Shown one piece after another: positions 1 to 7,617 of a stretch of 64,000 bases of DNA. The DNA is from Capnocytophaga gingivalis ATCC 33624 (GTDB taxonomy: Bacteria > Bacteroidota > Bacteroidia > Flavobacteriales > Flavobacteriaceae). Made by a program: the position numbers and the translations under genes. Under the pieces are notes generated by a model, which saw nothing but the letters and a program-made list of their open reading frames with translations, did not search any database and was not told the DNA's origin. The DNA is taken from the NCBI RefSeq assembly GCF_000174755.1, contig NZ_ACLQ01000018.1:1-64000 (forward strand), in the 5' to 3' direction. Each line of letters starts with the position of its first letter. Within the stretch, counting starts at the first letter, position 1.

Positions 1-121
1 CCTGCTCAGGAGGGATTGAGGTGAGGCTCATCCTAAATACCAATAACAATAAGATAATCAAAGTCATGATTATCGAAGTAAGAACAAAAGATTTTTGCTT
101 ATGAACTGTATCTAATACCAT
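1..121 (-). CDS. TonB-like energy transducer (N-terminal fragment)
   Basis: Only the first 40 codons are inside the window; the gene continues past its left edge. The start ATG lies 8 nt after the exbD stop, so it is the third gene of an exbB-exbD-tonB operon. The visible peptide has a short basic cytoplasmic stretch (HKQKS) and then one hydrophobic segment (about residues 11-29), the topology of a TonB inner-membrane anchor. TonB transmits proton-motive-force energy from ExbB/ExbD to outer-membrane receptors, two of which are encoded at 5.3 and 25.7 kb. The C-terminal domain that would prove the family is not visible, so the call rests on context and the anchor. Confidence 0.7.
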   Translation of the reverse strand, partial: MVLDTVHKQKSFVLTSIIMTLIILLLLVFRMSLTSIPPEQ

Positions 122-129
122 AATAATAA

Positions 130-519
130 TTATTTAGGACGTACTGCCAGTATCAGTTTATACTGATTTTGGTTGGCAATATCCATTACCAAGACAGCAT
201 TCTCAATAGGAACACTCTCTTCCACCCGAAGGATAATAGTAGGATTTTCGACTCCTGAGAGCGCACTTTTCAGTTCGTTCTCCATATCAGAGGTGGTTAC
301 ATGCTTGTTATTGACAAAGTATTGCAAATCCTTATTGATACTCACAGCCACATTCTGAATGCCAGAAGTTTTTCCATGGGCTTTAGGCAACAACATATCC
401 AAGACTTTAGGATTGTTGGACGCTGTAAGCATGAAGAAGATTAAGAGCAAGAAAACGATGTCCGTCATGGAGGACATACTGAATTCTGGCGTTACTTTAT
501 TGCTTGATTTGATACTCAT
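130..519 (-). CDS. exbD: ExbD/TolR-family biopolymer transporter
   Basis: The 129-residue protein has the standard ExbD layout: a short cytoplasmic N-terminus, one transmembrane helix at about residues 19-34, and a periplasmic domain. The helix starts with the motif MTDIVFLLLIFFM, whose Asp20 matches the conserved proton-conducting aspartate of the family. ExbD works with the ExbB pentamer in the inner membrane to couple proton flow to TonB. The gene begins 3 nt after the exbB stop and is followed 8 nt later by the tonB-like gene, so the three are co-transcribed. TolR is the alternative family member, but the TonB-like neighbour favours ExbD. Confidence 0.92.
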   Translation of the reverse strand: MSIKSSNKVTPEFSMSSMTDIVFLLLIFFMLTASNNPKVLDMLLPKAHGKTSGIQNVAVSINKDLQYFVNNKHVTTSDMENELKSALSGVENPTIILRVEESVPIENAVLVMDIANQNQYKLILAVRPK

Positions 520-522
520 TTT

Positions 523-1218
523 CTAAACAGGTTCGTTCAACATATCCAAGAAGTCTACTGTGGTAGCCTCAAGTTTTTGAGTGACATTATTAATTCTCAT
601 AACCAAGTGGTTATAAGCTAAGTAAGCGACAATGCCGACGATAAGTCCTGCGACAGTCGTTGTCATCGCGGTATAGATACCTCCAGCTAAGATACTCATA
701 TCCGCCTGTCCGCCACTGGTAGCCATAGCATGGAAAGACATGACCATCCCGACAACTGTTCCCAAGAAACCAATCATAGGACCTACCCCAGCCAGAGTAG
801 CCAATAGAGATACATTCTTCTCTAACTTATATACCTCCAAAGATCCTGCATTCTCAATAGCTTTATGGATGTCGTCAATAGGCTTTCCTATACGAGAAAT
901 TCCCTTGGCTACCAAGCGAGCTACAGGATTATTATATTGATAACAGAGATTCTTAGCTGCTTCTATTCTGCCAGAAGAAATATTATCACGGATAACATTC
1001 ATGAAATTGCTGTCAATCTTCTTGGCGGCACCAATGGCAAAACTTCTCTCGAAATAAATGTAAAGACTCATGGCTAACATCAGAAACAAGATACCTATAA
1101 TAATGCTATTGGCCAGACCACCATTGAAAATAAGGTCCATTATAGACAAACTCTCCTCTTGCACCTCAGCAGAAGGTTGTCCAGCATCTGCTAATGTATT
1201 TGCTTGTAATAATAACAT
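523..1218 (-). CDS. exbB: MotA/TolQ/ExbB proton-channel protein
   Basis: The 231-residue protein has three hydrophobic helices (about residues 37-55, 136-165 and 178-205). The last two carry the glycine- and threonine-rich signature of the MotA/TolQ/ExbB family (LLATLAGVGPMIGFLGTVVGM; GGIYTAMTTTVAGL). It forms the proton channel that powers TonB with ExbD, encoded 3 nt downstream. A -7 box (TAATTTTG on the minus strand, 1244-1251) lies 26 nt before the start and makes this the first gene of the operon. The polar N-terminal extension before helix 1 is usual for Bacteroidota members. Confidence 0.93.
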   Translation of the reverse strand: MLLLQANTLADAGQPSAEVQEESLSIMDLIFNGGLANSIIIGILFLMLAMSLYIYFERSFAIGAAKKIDSNFMNVIRDNISSGRIEAAKNLCYQYNNPVARLVAKGISRIGKPIDDIHKAIENAGSLEVYKLEKNVSLLATLAGVGPMIGFLGTVVGMVMSFHAMATSGGQADMSILAGGIYTAMTTTVAGLIVGIVAYLAYNHLVMRINNVTQKLEATTVDFLDMLNEPV

Positions 1219-1243
1219 ATCTTTTTTTATTAGTTTTCGGTAG

Positions 1244-1251
1244 CAAAATTA
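1244..1251 (-). promoter_or_regulatory. -7 box for exbB operon
   Basis: TAATTTTG on the minus strand matches the Bacteroidota -7 consensus TAnnTTTG, 26 nt upstream of the exbB ATG. There is no clear TTG at the -33 position (TTT is found), so this is the weaker half-site only. Confidence 0.55.
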
Positions 1252-1381
1252 CATCTTTTCCTATAAAGAAAAATATTTTTAAATATTTTTATCATTTTAC
1301 CTTTCAAAACGCAATAGTATTAACAGATTTAAACAAAAAAACGAAGGGAATTATTTTTAACTTTTTTTATCATTGTTTTTT

Positions 1382-1411
1382 TTGTTGGTTCAAAAAACCT
1401 TTGTATCTTTG
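1382..1411 (+). promoter_or_regulatory. Promoter for a putative small RNA
   Basis: TTG at 1382-1384, a spacer of 19 nt and TATCTTTG at 1404-1411 make a full match to the Bacteroidota promoter consensus. No open reading frame with a convincing start follows; a strong intrinsic terminator lies about 150 nt downstream. Confidence 0.75.
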
Positions 1412-1416
1412 CACTC

Positions 1417-1567
1417 GAAATAAAGAGGTATTATATACTGCAATTTTTCATAAGTATTGAAATAATAAAGTGAGTTATCAAGGATATAGCTTACTTATAG
1501 AAGATAATCTTATAATTGTTTAGTTTTTTCACGAAAGTCCGAGCTACAAAAGTACTCGGATTTTTTG
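1417..1567 (+). ncRNA. Putative small structured RNA, about 150 nt
   Basis: A consensus promoter ends at 1411, and a strong terminator hairpin ends in a T-run at 1567, with no plausible ORF between them. An internal hairpin at about 1469-1496 pairs AGTGAG with CTTACT and TATC with GATA around an AAG loop. The terminator stem (1538-1560) is TCCGAG, a bulged C, TAC, an AAAA loop, then GTACTCGGA. I do not recognise the family. It lacks the SRP RNA, RNase P and tmRNA signatures. 6S RNA or a Flavobacteria-specific motif remain possible. The transcription start is estimated from the -7 box. Confidence 0.5.
1538..1567 (+). terminator. Intrinsic terminator of the small RNA
   Basis: A GC-rich stem (TCCGAG / CTCGGA plus TAC / GTA, with a single bulged C) closes an AAAA loop and is followed directly by seven nucleotides of which six are T. 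It can only serve a transcript that starts in the preceding gap, which supports the small-RNA call. Confidence 0.8.
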
Positions 1568-1755
1568 TTTACAAATCAGAGTACAAAGGTAAGAAAAAAA
1601 TGTAGAAGGAAAAAACAAATTTTCTTATGTAGGGGGTGGAAAAATTCCTATTTTTTCGGTGGATTTAAGGTTGTTTCTCGGATAATAAAGCAATTATATT
1701 TGTAATATATTGATAATCAAAATATTATAAAGGTGTAAATTTTTTCAATATAATT
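1568..1755. other. Intergenic, nothing recognised
   Basis: AT-rich DNA between the small-RNA terminator and the tRNA promoter. A TATATTTG sequence near 1695 resembles a -7 box, but the nearest upstream TTG is about 21 nt away and nothing recognisable starts there before the tRNA promoter. Confidence 0.5.
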
Positions 1756-1785
1756 TTGGATATACCAAAAAAAAGTGTAATTTTG
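1756..1785 (+). promoter_or_regulatory. Promoter of tRNA-Met
   Basis: TTG at 1756-1758, 19 nt, then TAATTTTG at 1778-1785 matches the Bacteroidota consensus and places transcription start about 12 nt before the tRNA. Confidence 0.75.
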
Positions 1786-1803
1786 CAACCTGAAAAAAAT
1801 GAT

Positions 1804-1877
1804 GGCGAGGTAGCTCAGTTGGTTAGAGCGTTGGATTCATAACCCAAAGGTCACGGGTTCAAATCCCGTCTTCGCTA
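1804..1877 (+). tRNA. tRNA-Met (CAT anticodon)
   Basis: The 74-nt cloverleaf is complete: acceptor GGCGAGG with CTTCGCT (two G-U pairs), D-arm GCTC/GAGC, anticodon loop TTCATAA, T-arm ACGGG/CCCGT with loop TTCAAAT, and discriminator A. CCA is not encoded. The anticodon is CAT. The G1-U72 pair and D-arm fit an elongator tRNA better than the initiator. A lysidine-modified tRNA-Ile2 also has CAT and cannot be fully excluded by eye. There is an A-C mismatch at the base of the anticodon stem (31-39). Confidence 0.93.
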
Positions 1878-1895
1878 CAAAATGTAAATCTTTGA

Positions 1896-1931
1896 AAGAG
1901 AGTGATTTGTATTAAAAATCACTCTTTTTTT
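1896..1931 (+). terminator. Terminator after tRNA-Met
   Basis: A perfect 10-bp stem (AGAGTGATTT at 1899-1908 with AAATCACTCT at 1916-1925) is followed by a run of T. Confidence 0.85.
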
Positions 1932-2106
1932 ATTGCTGAAATTTTCTATATTTTACGAACCGAATACGCTATCGAATACATTATGAGTAACAGAGGTCAG
2001 TACTCAACGTCCAAAAGAGAATTAGGATAAGAGTATAATAATTGAGGGCTAAATATAGAGTAAGAGGTAGAGGAATCGGCAAAGTGTAATTTTTTTACTT
2101 TTTTCC
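1932..2106. other. Intergenic, nothing recognised
   Basis: No convincing ORF, hairpin or promoter is visible between the tRNA terminator and the greA promoter. Confidence 0.5.
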
Positions 2107-2136
2107 TTGTGGAATAGATTTAAGTTTGTATCTTTG
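2107..2136 (+). promoter_or_regulatory. greA promoter
   Basis: TTG (2107-2109), 19 nt, TATCTTTG (2129-2136) is a full consensus match. The predicted start near 2142 leaves an unusually long leader of about 150 nt before greA. Confidence 0.75.
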
Positions 2137-2146
2137 CCCCGAAGAA

Positions 2147-2185
2147 ATCAAGTCCCATAGTTTTTAGCTATAGGGCTGATTTTTT
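2147..2185 (+). promoter_or_regulatory. Terminator-like hairpin in the greA leader
   Basis: AATC pairs with GATT and CCCATAG pairs with CTATAGGG across a TTTTTAG loop (2161-2167), with small bulges. Six T follow (2180-2185). Placed about 40 nt after the predicted transcription start and more than 100 nt before the greA ATG, it looks like an attenuator or premature terminator. E. coli greA has a comparable leader terminator that yields the short GraL RNAs. The similarity here is of arrangement, not of sequence. Confidence 0.55.
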
Positions 2186-2291
2186 AGTATTTACGTCATT
2201 CCAGACAGAGAGGGATTAGTCATTTGCTTAATTGGACTTTGCTGGAGTGTCATTTTTTTATTAATTTGTCAAACTAAAAAAGAAATAAATT

Positions 2292-2762
2292 ATGAAAGTA
2301 GCTTATTATACAGAAGAAGGATTAAAAGCACTTAAGGCAGAGCTAGATCAGCTACGAGATGTAGAGCGCCCAAGAGCCTCACAAGCTATAGCAGAAGCCA
2401 GAGATAAGGGAGACCTTTCTGAAAATGCTGAGTATGATGCTGCTAAGGAAGCACAAGGGCTTCTGGAGATGAAAATAGCCAAGTTAGAAGAGCTTGTCGC
2501 TAGTGCCCGTGTGATAGATGAATCACAGTTGGATACCTCAAAAGTATTGATCCTCTCAACAGTAAAACTCAAGAACAAAGCCAACAATGCTGTAATGACC
2601 TATACTTTGGTTGCTGAAAGTGAGGCAGACCTAAAGACAGGGAAGATTTCGGTAAGTTCTCCTATAGGGCGTGGGCTTTTAGGTAAGTCTGTAGGCGATA
2701 TAGCTGAGATAAAAGTACCTAATGGTATCCTTCAGATGGAAATTATAGAGATAACCCGCTAA
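2292..2762 (+). CDS. greA: Transcription elongation factor GreA
   Basis: The 156-residue protein has the N-terminal antiparallel coiled coil (about residues 1-75) and the C-terminal FKBP-like domain (about 80-156) of Gre factors. The coiled-coil tip carries the conserved acidic motif DLSENAEYDAA (Asp41, Glu44), which enters the RNA polymerase secondary channel and promotes cleavage of backtracked RNA. The C-terminal SPIGRGLLGKSVGD motif is also typical. Length matches the family (about 158). It is followed 12 nt later by a HIT-protein gene. A long leader with a terminator-like hairpin suggests transcriptional autoregulation. Confidence 0.96.
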   Translation: MKVAYYTEEGLKALKAELDQLRDVERPRASQAIAEARDKGDLSENAEYDAAKEAQGLLEMKIAKLEELVASARVIDESQLDTSKVLILSTVKLKNKANNAVMTYTLVAESEADLKTGKISVSSPIGRGLLGKSVGDIAEIKVPNGILQMEIIEITR

Positions 2763-2774
2763 TAAAGAATAACC

Positions 2775-3164
2775 ATGGCATCTATTTTTACTAAAATTAT
2801 CAACGGGGAGATACCCTGTTATAAGATAGCAGAAGACGAACATTGTTTTGCCTTTTTGGATATCAACCCCAATGCAATAGGACATACCTTGTGCATTCCC
2901 AAGAAAGAAGTAGATAAGCTTTTTGACTTGGATGAGACACTATATCACCACCTATTAGAGTTTGCCCGCAAGATAGCAATAGCTCAAGAGAAAGCTATTC
3001 CTTGCGAACGAGTAGGGATGGCGGTAGTAGGACTGGAAGTACATCACGCACACATACACCTGATTCCTATCTCGAGGATGAAAGAAATGACCTTTGAGGA
3101 AAAGGTAAGCCTTACAAATGAAGAATTTCAAGAGGTAGCCGATAAGATAAAATCTTACCTATAA
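2775..3164 (+). CDS. HIT family protein (histidine-triad nucleotide hydrolase)
   Basis: The 129-residue protein carries the histidine triad HAHIHLI at residues 91-97 (His91, His93, His95) near the C-terminus and the family's N-terminal FTKIINGEIPCYKI and HTLCIPKKEV motifs. HIT proteins cleave nucleoside phosphoramidates or dinucleotide polyphosphates; the exact substrate cannot be read from sequence. The start lies 12 nt after greA, so it is probably co-transcribed, and a terminator follows at 3194-3230. Confidence 0.93.
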   Translation: MASIFTKIINGEIPCYKIAEDEHCFAFLDINPNAIGHTLCIPKKEVDKLFDLDETLYHHLLEFARKIAIAQEKAIPCERVGMAVVGLEVHHAHIHLIPISRMKEMTFEEKVSLTNEEFQEVADKIKSYL

Positions 3165-3193
3165 TACAATAGGATTCAAGTATATTACAAGAG

Positions 3194-3230
3194 AACTTTG
3201 TCAAGGGTTTTATGCTTTGACAAAGTTTTT
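3194..3230 (+). terminator. Terminator after greA-HIT
   Basis: AACTTTGTCAA (3194-3204) pairs perfectly with TTGACAAAGTT (3217-3227), followed by T residues. Confidence 0.85.
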
Positions 3231-3276
3231 CATTTAAAAAATAAAACAATAAGGCTTATTTTTGATAAAAAATTCT

Positions 3277-3284
3277 TATATTTG
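3277..3284 (+). promoter_or_regulatory. -7 box for the aminolipid acyltransferase
   Basis: TATATTTG matches the -7 consensus. The -33 region has only TT at the right distance, so the match is partial. It lies 80 nt before the start codon. Confidence 0.5.
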
Positions 3285-3363
3285 CAATCTGAAAAAACAG
3301 TCTGTTTTTCTCATACAAAAAATCTATTTTAGAGAGACATTATCAAAAGATTTATGACAACAT

Positions 3364-5166
3364 ATGGGGTTAATCACAGCAAAAGAGTTAGCTAAAGCTA
3401 TCAAGATAGATAAGTTAGGATTTGTAGGGACTTCTGTGGGCTGGGGGCTTTTACACCTACTACGCTTGGCACCATTGAATAGAATATATGATAGGAACAA
3501 GCATTTGCAAGGGGTGGAGTTTCTTTCAGCATTGCTTAAGGAGTTCAAGGTACATTATGAAGTTCCAGAGGAAGACCTCAGAAAGATCCCCAAGGAAGGA
3601 CCTTTTATTACTATCTCTAACCACCCTTTAGGAGGATTGGATGGAATCATACTCCTAAAGATGCTCATAGAGCAGCGGCCAGACTATAAAATAATGGCCA
3701 ATTTTTTGCTTTCCAAGATAGAACCTTTGGCTCCTTATATATTCCAAGTGAATCCGTTCGAGGATCATAAAGAGGCTTCCTCTAGCCTGCAAGGTTTTAA
3801 GCAAGCCATGGCACACTTAGCTGAGGGAAAACCCTTAGGAATGTTCCCCGCAGGAGAGGTTTCTACGCAGATTAGTGGGAATATTTATGTGGATAAGACT
3901 TGGGACAAATCGGCTATTAAGCTTATCAAAAAAGCGAATGTGCCTATTATCCCTATCTATTTCCATGCTAAGAATAGTCCTTTGTTCTACCAATTGGCTA
4001 AGCAGAGTGATATATTGCGTACAGCTAAGCTTCCTTCAGAGCTACTTACCCAGAAGAATAAGAGCATAAAAATCCGTATAGGGCGACCTATATTACCTAA
4101 GACACAGGATGAAATAGAGGATTTGTATGAGTTCTCCAATTTCCTTCGCAAGAAGACCTATCTGCTCTCGAATACTTATGAGCAGAAGAAGCATTTTAGA
4201 CCCTTTGCCTCGATGATAAAGGTCAATACTAACAAGGATCCAGAGGAAGTAGCCCCTCCTATAGCTGAGGAACTATTGGAAAAGGAAATAGAAGCTCTAC
4301 GTCAGCAGAAGGGTACACGCTTATTACAACACAAAGAATATGAGATATTTTTAGCTAAGGCTGAGTATATTCCTAATATTCTTCATGAAATAGGTCGATT
4401 AAGAGAAATTACTTTCCGTGAAGTAGGGGAGGGTACCAACCTCTCTATTGATTTGGACGAATATGATACTTACTATCGTCATCTTTTCCTTTGGGAGAGT
4501 GACACCAAGCGAATAGTAGGCGCCTATCGTATGGGCTTAGGGAGTGATTTCTTCGATATGTATGGGGTGAATGGTTTTTATACTCATAGCTTGTTCCGAT
4601 TTGATTCTGAGCTACATACCATGCTTCGGCAGACTATAGAGATGGGTCGTGCCTTTGTAGTGAGTGAGTATCAACAAAAGCCGATGCCTCTATTCCTACT
4701 CTGGAAAGGGATTGCCTTGACAACACTACATTTCCCAGAACATAAGTACCTATTGGGAGGTGTGAGTATCTCCAACCAATTCTCGGACTTTTCCAAATCG
4801 CTGATGATAGAGTTCATGAAATCCAATTTCTATGACCCTTATATAGCTCAGTATGTGAAGCCTAAGAAGGAATATAAAGTAAAGCTCAAGGATGCTGATA
4901 AGGATTTTATCTTTGATGAGACCCAGTCAGACCTTAACAAATTCGACAAAATTATAGACGAATTGGAACCAGGCGACCTACGCTTACCTGTACTCATTAA
5001 GAAGTATATAAAGCAGAATGCCAAAGTGATCGCTTTCAATGTGGATCCACTCTTTAACAATGCAGTAGATGGGCTTATGTATATTCGCATAGATGATCTC
5101 CCAGAAAGTACCATCAAGCCAGCTATAGAGGAGTTCCAGTCCCAGTTGGAGAAAGGAGAATCCTGA
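3364..5166 (+). CDS. Bifunctional aminolipid acyltransferase (OlsF-type)
   Basis: The 600-residue protein is a fusion. The N-terminal half (about 60-290) is a PlsC-like O-acyltransferase with catalytic motif NHPLGGLD (His87, Asp93) and a second motif FPAGEVS in place of FPEGTRS. The C-terminal half (about 330-560) is a GNAT-fold N-acyltransferase of the OlsB/hemolysin type (GAYRMGLGSDF; the ELGR-like EMGRAFV). This order is that of OlsF, which makes ornithine lipid in one protein: the C-terminal domain N-acylates the amino acid and the N-terminal domain O-acylates the product. In Bacteroidota related enzymes make glycine or other aminolipids, so the amino acid is uncertain. It faces the thiamin receptor gene and shares a palindromic end with it. 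Confidence 0.85.
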   Translation: MGLITAKELAKAIKIDKLGFVGTSVGWGLLHLLRLAPLNRIYDRNKHLQGVEFLSALLKEFKVHYEVPEEDLRKIPKEGPFITISNHPLGGLDGIILLKMLIEQRPDYKIMANFLLSKIEPLAPYIFQVNPFEDHKEASSSLQGFKQAMAHLAEGKPLGMFPAGEVSTQISGNIYVDKTWDKSAIKLIKKANVPIIPIYFHAKNSPLFYQLAKQSDILRTAKLPSELLTQKNKSIKIRIGRPILPKTQDEIEDLYEFSNFLRKKTYLLSNTYEQKKHFRPFASMIKVNTNKDPEEVAPPIAEELLEKEIEALRQQKGTRLLQHKEYEIFLAKAEYIPNILHEIGRLREITFREVGEGTNLSIDLDEYDTYYRHLFLWESDTKRIVGAYRMGLGSDFFDMYGVNGFYTHSLFRFDSELHTMLRQTIEMGRAFVVSEYQQKPMPLFLLWKGIALTTLHFPEHKYLLGGVSISNQFSDFSKSLMIEFMKSNFYDPYIAQYVKPKKEYKVKLKDADKDFIFDETQSDLNKFDKIIDELEPGDLRLPVLIKKYIKQNAKVIAFNVDPLFNNAVDGLMYIRIDDLPESTIKPAIEEFQSQLEKGES

Positions 5167-5203
5167 GAAGAGTTTTAAGAGTAAGCTAAGATAATAGAAA
5201 AAT

Positions 5204-5278
5204 GCGCAATAAAAGGCGTCTCTACAGGAAAGCCATCTTTAGATGGTGATTAAGTGTAGAGGCGCCATTTTATTGCGC
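5204..5278. repeat. Palindromic intergenic element / convergent terminator
   Basis: Two arms of about 23 nt (5204-5226 and 5255-5278) form an imperfect stem, GCGCAATAAAA-GGCG-TCTCTACA against TGTAGAGGCGCCATTTTATTGCGC. They enclose a small inner hairpin CCATC-TTTA-GATGG (5233-5246). The gene pair is convergent, so it can end transcripts from both sides. The arm core (GTAGAG, GCG, CAAT) recurs in the palindrome at 29987-30007, suggesting a dispersed REP-like family. Confidence 0.7.
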
Positions 5279-5304
5279 TTGATTAGAGTGCTTGCGTTTT
5301 TATT

Positions 5305-7416
5305 TTAGAAAGTAAAGGTGATTCCAACCATGCTATTGAGCTCAGCAGCAGGAAAATATAAAGGTTTTCCAGAAGCATATCTTCCATGAGCTACATACTT
5401 CTTGTTAAGTAAATTGTTGGCTGTTACAGAAAAAAGCACAGACTTGAACAACTTTTGAGGAAGAAGTTCATAAGAAAGGTGAAGAGAATGTACTAAAAAA
5501 TCTTCAAGCAGGGCATTCTCTTGGTTTTCATTGGTCAAGTATCTTTCTCCTATATATTTAGAAATCAGACTAATCTGGAAGTTATCAATAGGAGTGAAAG
5601 AGATTGTATTGCCCACAACCCAATCAGGAGAAAAAGAAATGTCAGTATTCCCTAAGTTAATTTTCTGAGTAGGTGTATTGGGATCCTGAATGGTATAGTC
5701 AATATTTTTATTTTTACTAAAAGACACATTAGGAGCCCACTCCCAGCGAGGGGCAAGTGCTACAGTAGCATCAATTTCTACCCCAGTACGATAGCTTTTT
5801 CCACTATTTTTGCGTAAAGAATAGCCCGTATTGCTGATATCACCAGTGAGCACCAACTGATCCTTATAGAGCATGTAGTATACATTGGCATTTAGTTTTA
5901 CTTTTTCAGAGATATAGCGCCATCCCAGCTCGAAGTCATTAACCTTTTCCTGGCGAGGAAGTTCAGCTCCTTTCTTGATATTCTTAGCATATTCCTTGTA
6001 ATCACTTCGGTTAGGCTCTTTGGTAGCATGAGCAAAAGAGAAATAGAGAGTACTGGCAGGGGAGAGAAAATAGCTAATACCTGCTTTAGGATTGATCATA
6101 GGAATAGACTCATTGACTTGAGTTTTCTTAAGAGTAGATCTGAAATTGACTCTTCTGTATTGAATATCCCCGAATAGGCTTAGCTTGGGAGCTATCTGCC
6201 AAGTGAGCTTAGTGAAGGCAGATACTTCCTGCTTGTTCCCGTATACCCAATCGGAGATGTCTCTGTAAGGGTTAGTAGCATTCTCAGTCCAAACGGTTTC
6301 GTTATAGTGATTTCCTTCGTATACATTGGCGGCTCCTCCTAAGATAAGCTCAATAGCCTGTTTGCGGTAGTTAGCAGAGAATACAGTACCATAGAAATCA
6401 TTGTCCAGCTGATAGCGAATCACGAAGTTTCCCTTACTGTCCCCCCAATTGTCCATCTGTTCCCAGTATCCTTTTCCTTTGGTATAGTGGAGAGAAAGAT
6501 TGGTATTCCAATGCTCATCCCACTTTTGAGTCCAATGAAGTTGGGCGTGATCTTGTTGGTAGTTATCAGTCTCGTTATCATAGAAAAATGTTTGTCCACC
6601 AACAGTATATTTTCCTGCGGGATTGTACCTTCTATCCTTTTGTAATTGTTCGGCAGATATTCCCTTGTAAGTAAGGTAAGTCTTTTCTGTACCTCCGAAG
6701 ACCAATCCCTTAATCAGTGTGTTGCTATTGCTATAAGCTCCCTGAAGGAAATAAGACTTAAGGTCAGAAGAAGCCCGATCAATATACCCATCAGAATTGA
6801 TTTTGGAGAAGCGTCCGGCCAGTTCGAAATGCTCCTTGAGTTTTCCTGTAGAGAACTTAATGGCATGCTTATGGGTCATATAAGATCCGAGGTAATTGGC
6901 AATTTGTGCATAAGGTTTTTCCGATGAGGCATCGGAAAGGATATTTAGGCTAGCCCCGAAGGCACCTGCCCCATTGGTAGAAGTACCTACTCCTCGCTGT
7001 AGCTGGATATTTTCGGCAGAGGAGGCGAAATCAGAGAGATTGTAGAAGAAAACCCCTTGAGATTCAGCATCATTGTAAGGAATCCCATTGATAGTCACAT
7101 TGGTTCGATAAGTGTCATTTCCACGAATAAAGAGCGCAGTGGCACCATAGCCTGCCCCATCTTCAGAATAAGAAACCACATTAGGTAGGTTGCCCAGCAA
7201 GATCGGTAGCTGTTGCCCAGTGTTTTTTTGTTGGATTTCTTTTTTAGACACATTGGAGAAACTTATAGGAGTGTTTTCTCGGGCGCGGATACCTTGTACC
7301 ACGACCTCATCCAATGAGATAGTTTTCTCTGAGAGAGAATCCTTGATAGCGGGCATCTCTTGAGCAAAAGAGGGAAGCGAAAGAACTAATGCCCCACAAA
7401 ACAATGTTTTTTTCAT
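5305..7416 (-). CDS. TonB-dependent receptor for thiamin (TPP-riboswitch controlled)
   Basis: The 703-residue protein has a signal peptide ending SFAQ (about 18 residues), a TonB-box-like LDEVVVQG, a plug domain (about 50-160, with the RGNDTYRTNVTINGIPYND stretch) and a C-terminal beta-barrel ending in an aromatic residue (GITFTF). It imports a scarce solute across the outer membrane using TonB energy. The substrate is indicated by a TPP riboswitch with its own promoter and terminator immediately upstream (7469-7625), so thiamin or a precursor is the likely cargo, as for the riboswitch-controlled receptor of Bacteroides thetaiotaomicron. It has no N-terminal carboxypeptidase-like domain, unlike the receptor at 25.7 kb. 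Confidence 0.93.
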   Translation of the reverse strand: MKKTLFCGALVLSLPSFAQEMPAIKDSLSEKTISLDEVVVQGIRARENTPISFSNVSKKEIQQKNTGQQLPILLGNLPNVVSYSEDGAGYGATALFIRGNDTYRTNVTINGIPYNDAESQGVFFYNLSDFASSAENIQLQRGVGTSTNGAGAFGASLNILSDASSEKPYAQIANYLGSYMTHKHAIKFSTGKLKEHFELAGRFSKINSDGYIDRASSDLKSYFLQGAYSNSNTLIKGLVFGGTEKTYLTYKGISAEQLQKDRRYNPAGKYTVGGQTFFYDNETDNYQQDHAQLHWTQKWDEHWNTNLSLHYTKGKGYWEQMDNWGDSKGNFVIRYQLDNDFYGTVFSANYRKQAIELILGGAANVYEGNHYNETVWTENATNPYRDISDWVYGNKQEVSAFTKLTWQIAPKLSLFGDIQYRRVNFRSTLKKTQVNESIPMINPKAGISYFLSPASTLYFSFAHATKEPNRSDYKEYAKNIKKGAELPRQEKVNDFELGWRYISEKVKLNANVYYMLYKDQLVLTGDISNTGYSLRKNSGKSYRTGVEIDATVALAPRWEWAPNVSFSKNKNIDYTIQDPNTPTQKINLGNTDISFSPDWVVGNTISFTPIDNFQISLISKYIGERYLTNENQENALLEDFLVHSLHLSYELLPQKLFKSVLFSVTANNLLNKKYVAHGRYASGKPLYFPAAELNSMVGITFTF

Positions 7417-7468
7417 TGTAAAAAAGCGTTTTTTACAAATAAAGGGGCATTATTTGTCATTAGATAAT

Positions 7469-7510
7469 AAAAAAAGGCTTATCTTTGCTACCCAAGTGCA
7501 AAAATAAGCC
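7469..7510 (-). terminator. Expression-platform terminator of the TPP riboswitch
   Basis: On the minus strand GGCTTAT and TTTGC pair with GCAAA and ATAAGCC around an ACTTGGGTA loop, followed by seven T. It lies between the aptamer and the receptor start, as expected for control by transcription termination when TPP is bound. Confidence 0.85.
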
Positions 7511-7539
7511 AAGTGATATAGTAATTAGATAGACTTCAT

Positions 7540-7612
7540 TTTTTCCTTTGACTGCATTACCAGCCTAAGTTCTATGGGTATAATCTCAGCTTTTTACAGC
7601 ACCCCTTGAGAT
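7540..7612 (-). promoter_or_regulatory. TPP (thiamin pyrophosphate) riboswitch
   Basis: Read on the minus strand, the conserved blocks appear in order and spacing: GGGGTGC (7599-7605), GCTGAGAT (7583-7590), TACCC (7576-7580), GAAC, CTGG, TAATGC (7554-7559) and the closing AAGGAAA. These are the P2-P5 core signatures of the THI element. The receptor gene begins about 125 nt downstream after a terminator hairpin. The riboswitch would switch off receptor synthesis when intracellular TPP is plentiful. Confidence 0.94.
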
Positions 7613-7617
7613 GACCA

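Noticed and set aside
1695-1702. TATATTTG as a second promoter before the tRNA
   Set aside because: Its nearest TTG is about 21 nt away and a better promoter (1756-1785) lies just before the tRNA.
1804-1877. Calling the CAT tRNA the initiator tRNA-fMet
   Set aside because: The initiator lacks a 1-72 pair and has three G-C pairs at the anticodon stem end; here G1 pairs U72 and the stem has TTGGA/CCCAA, so elongator Met (or Ile2) fits better.
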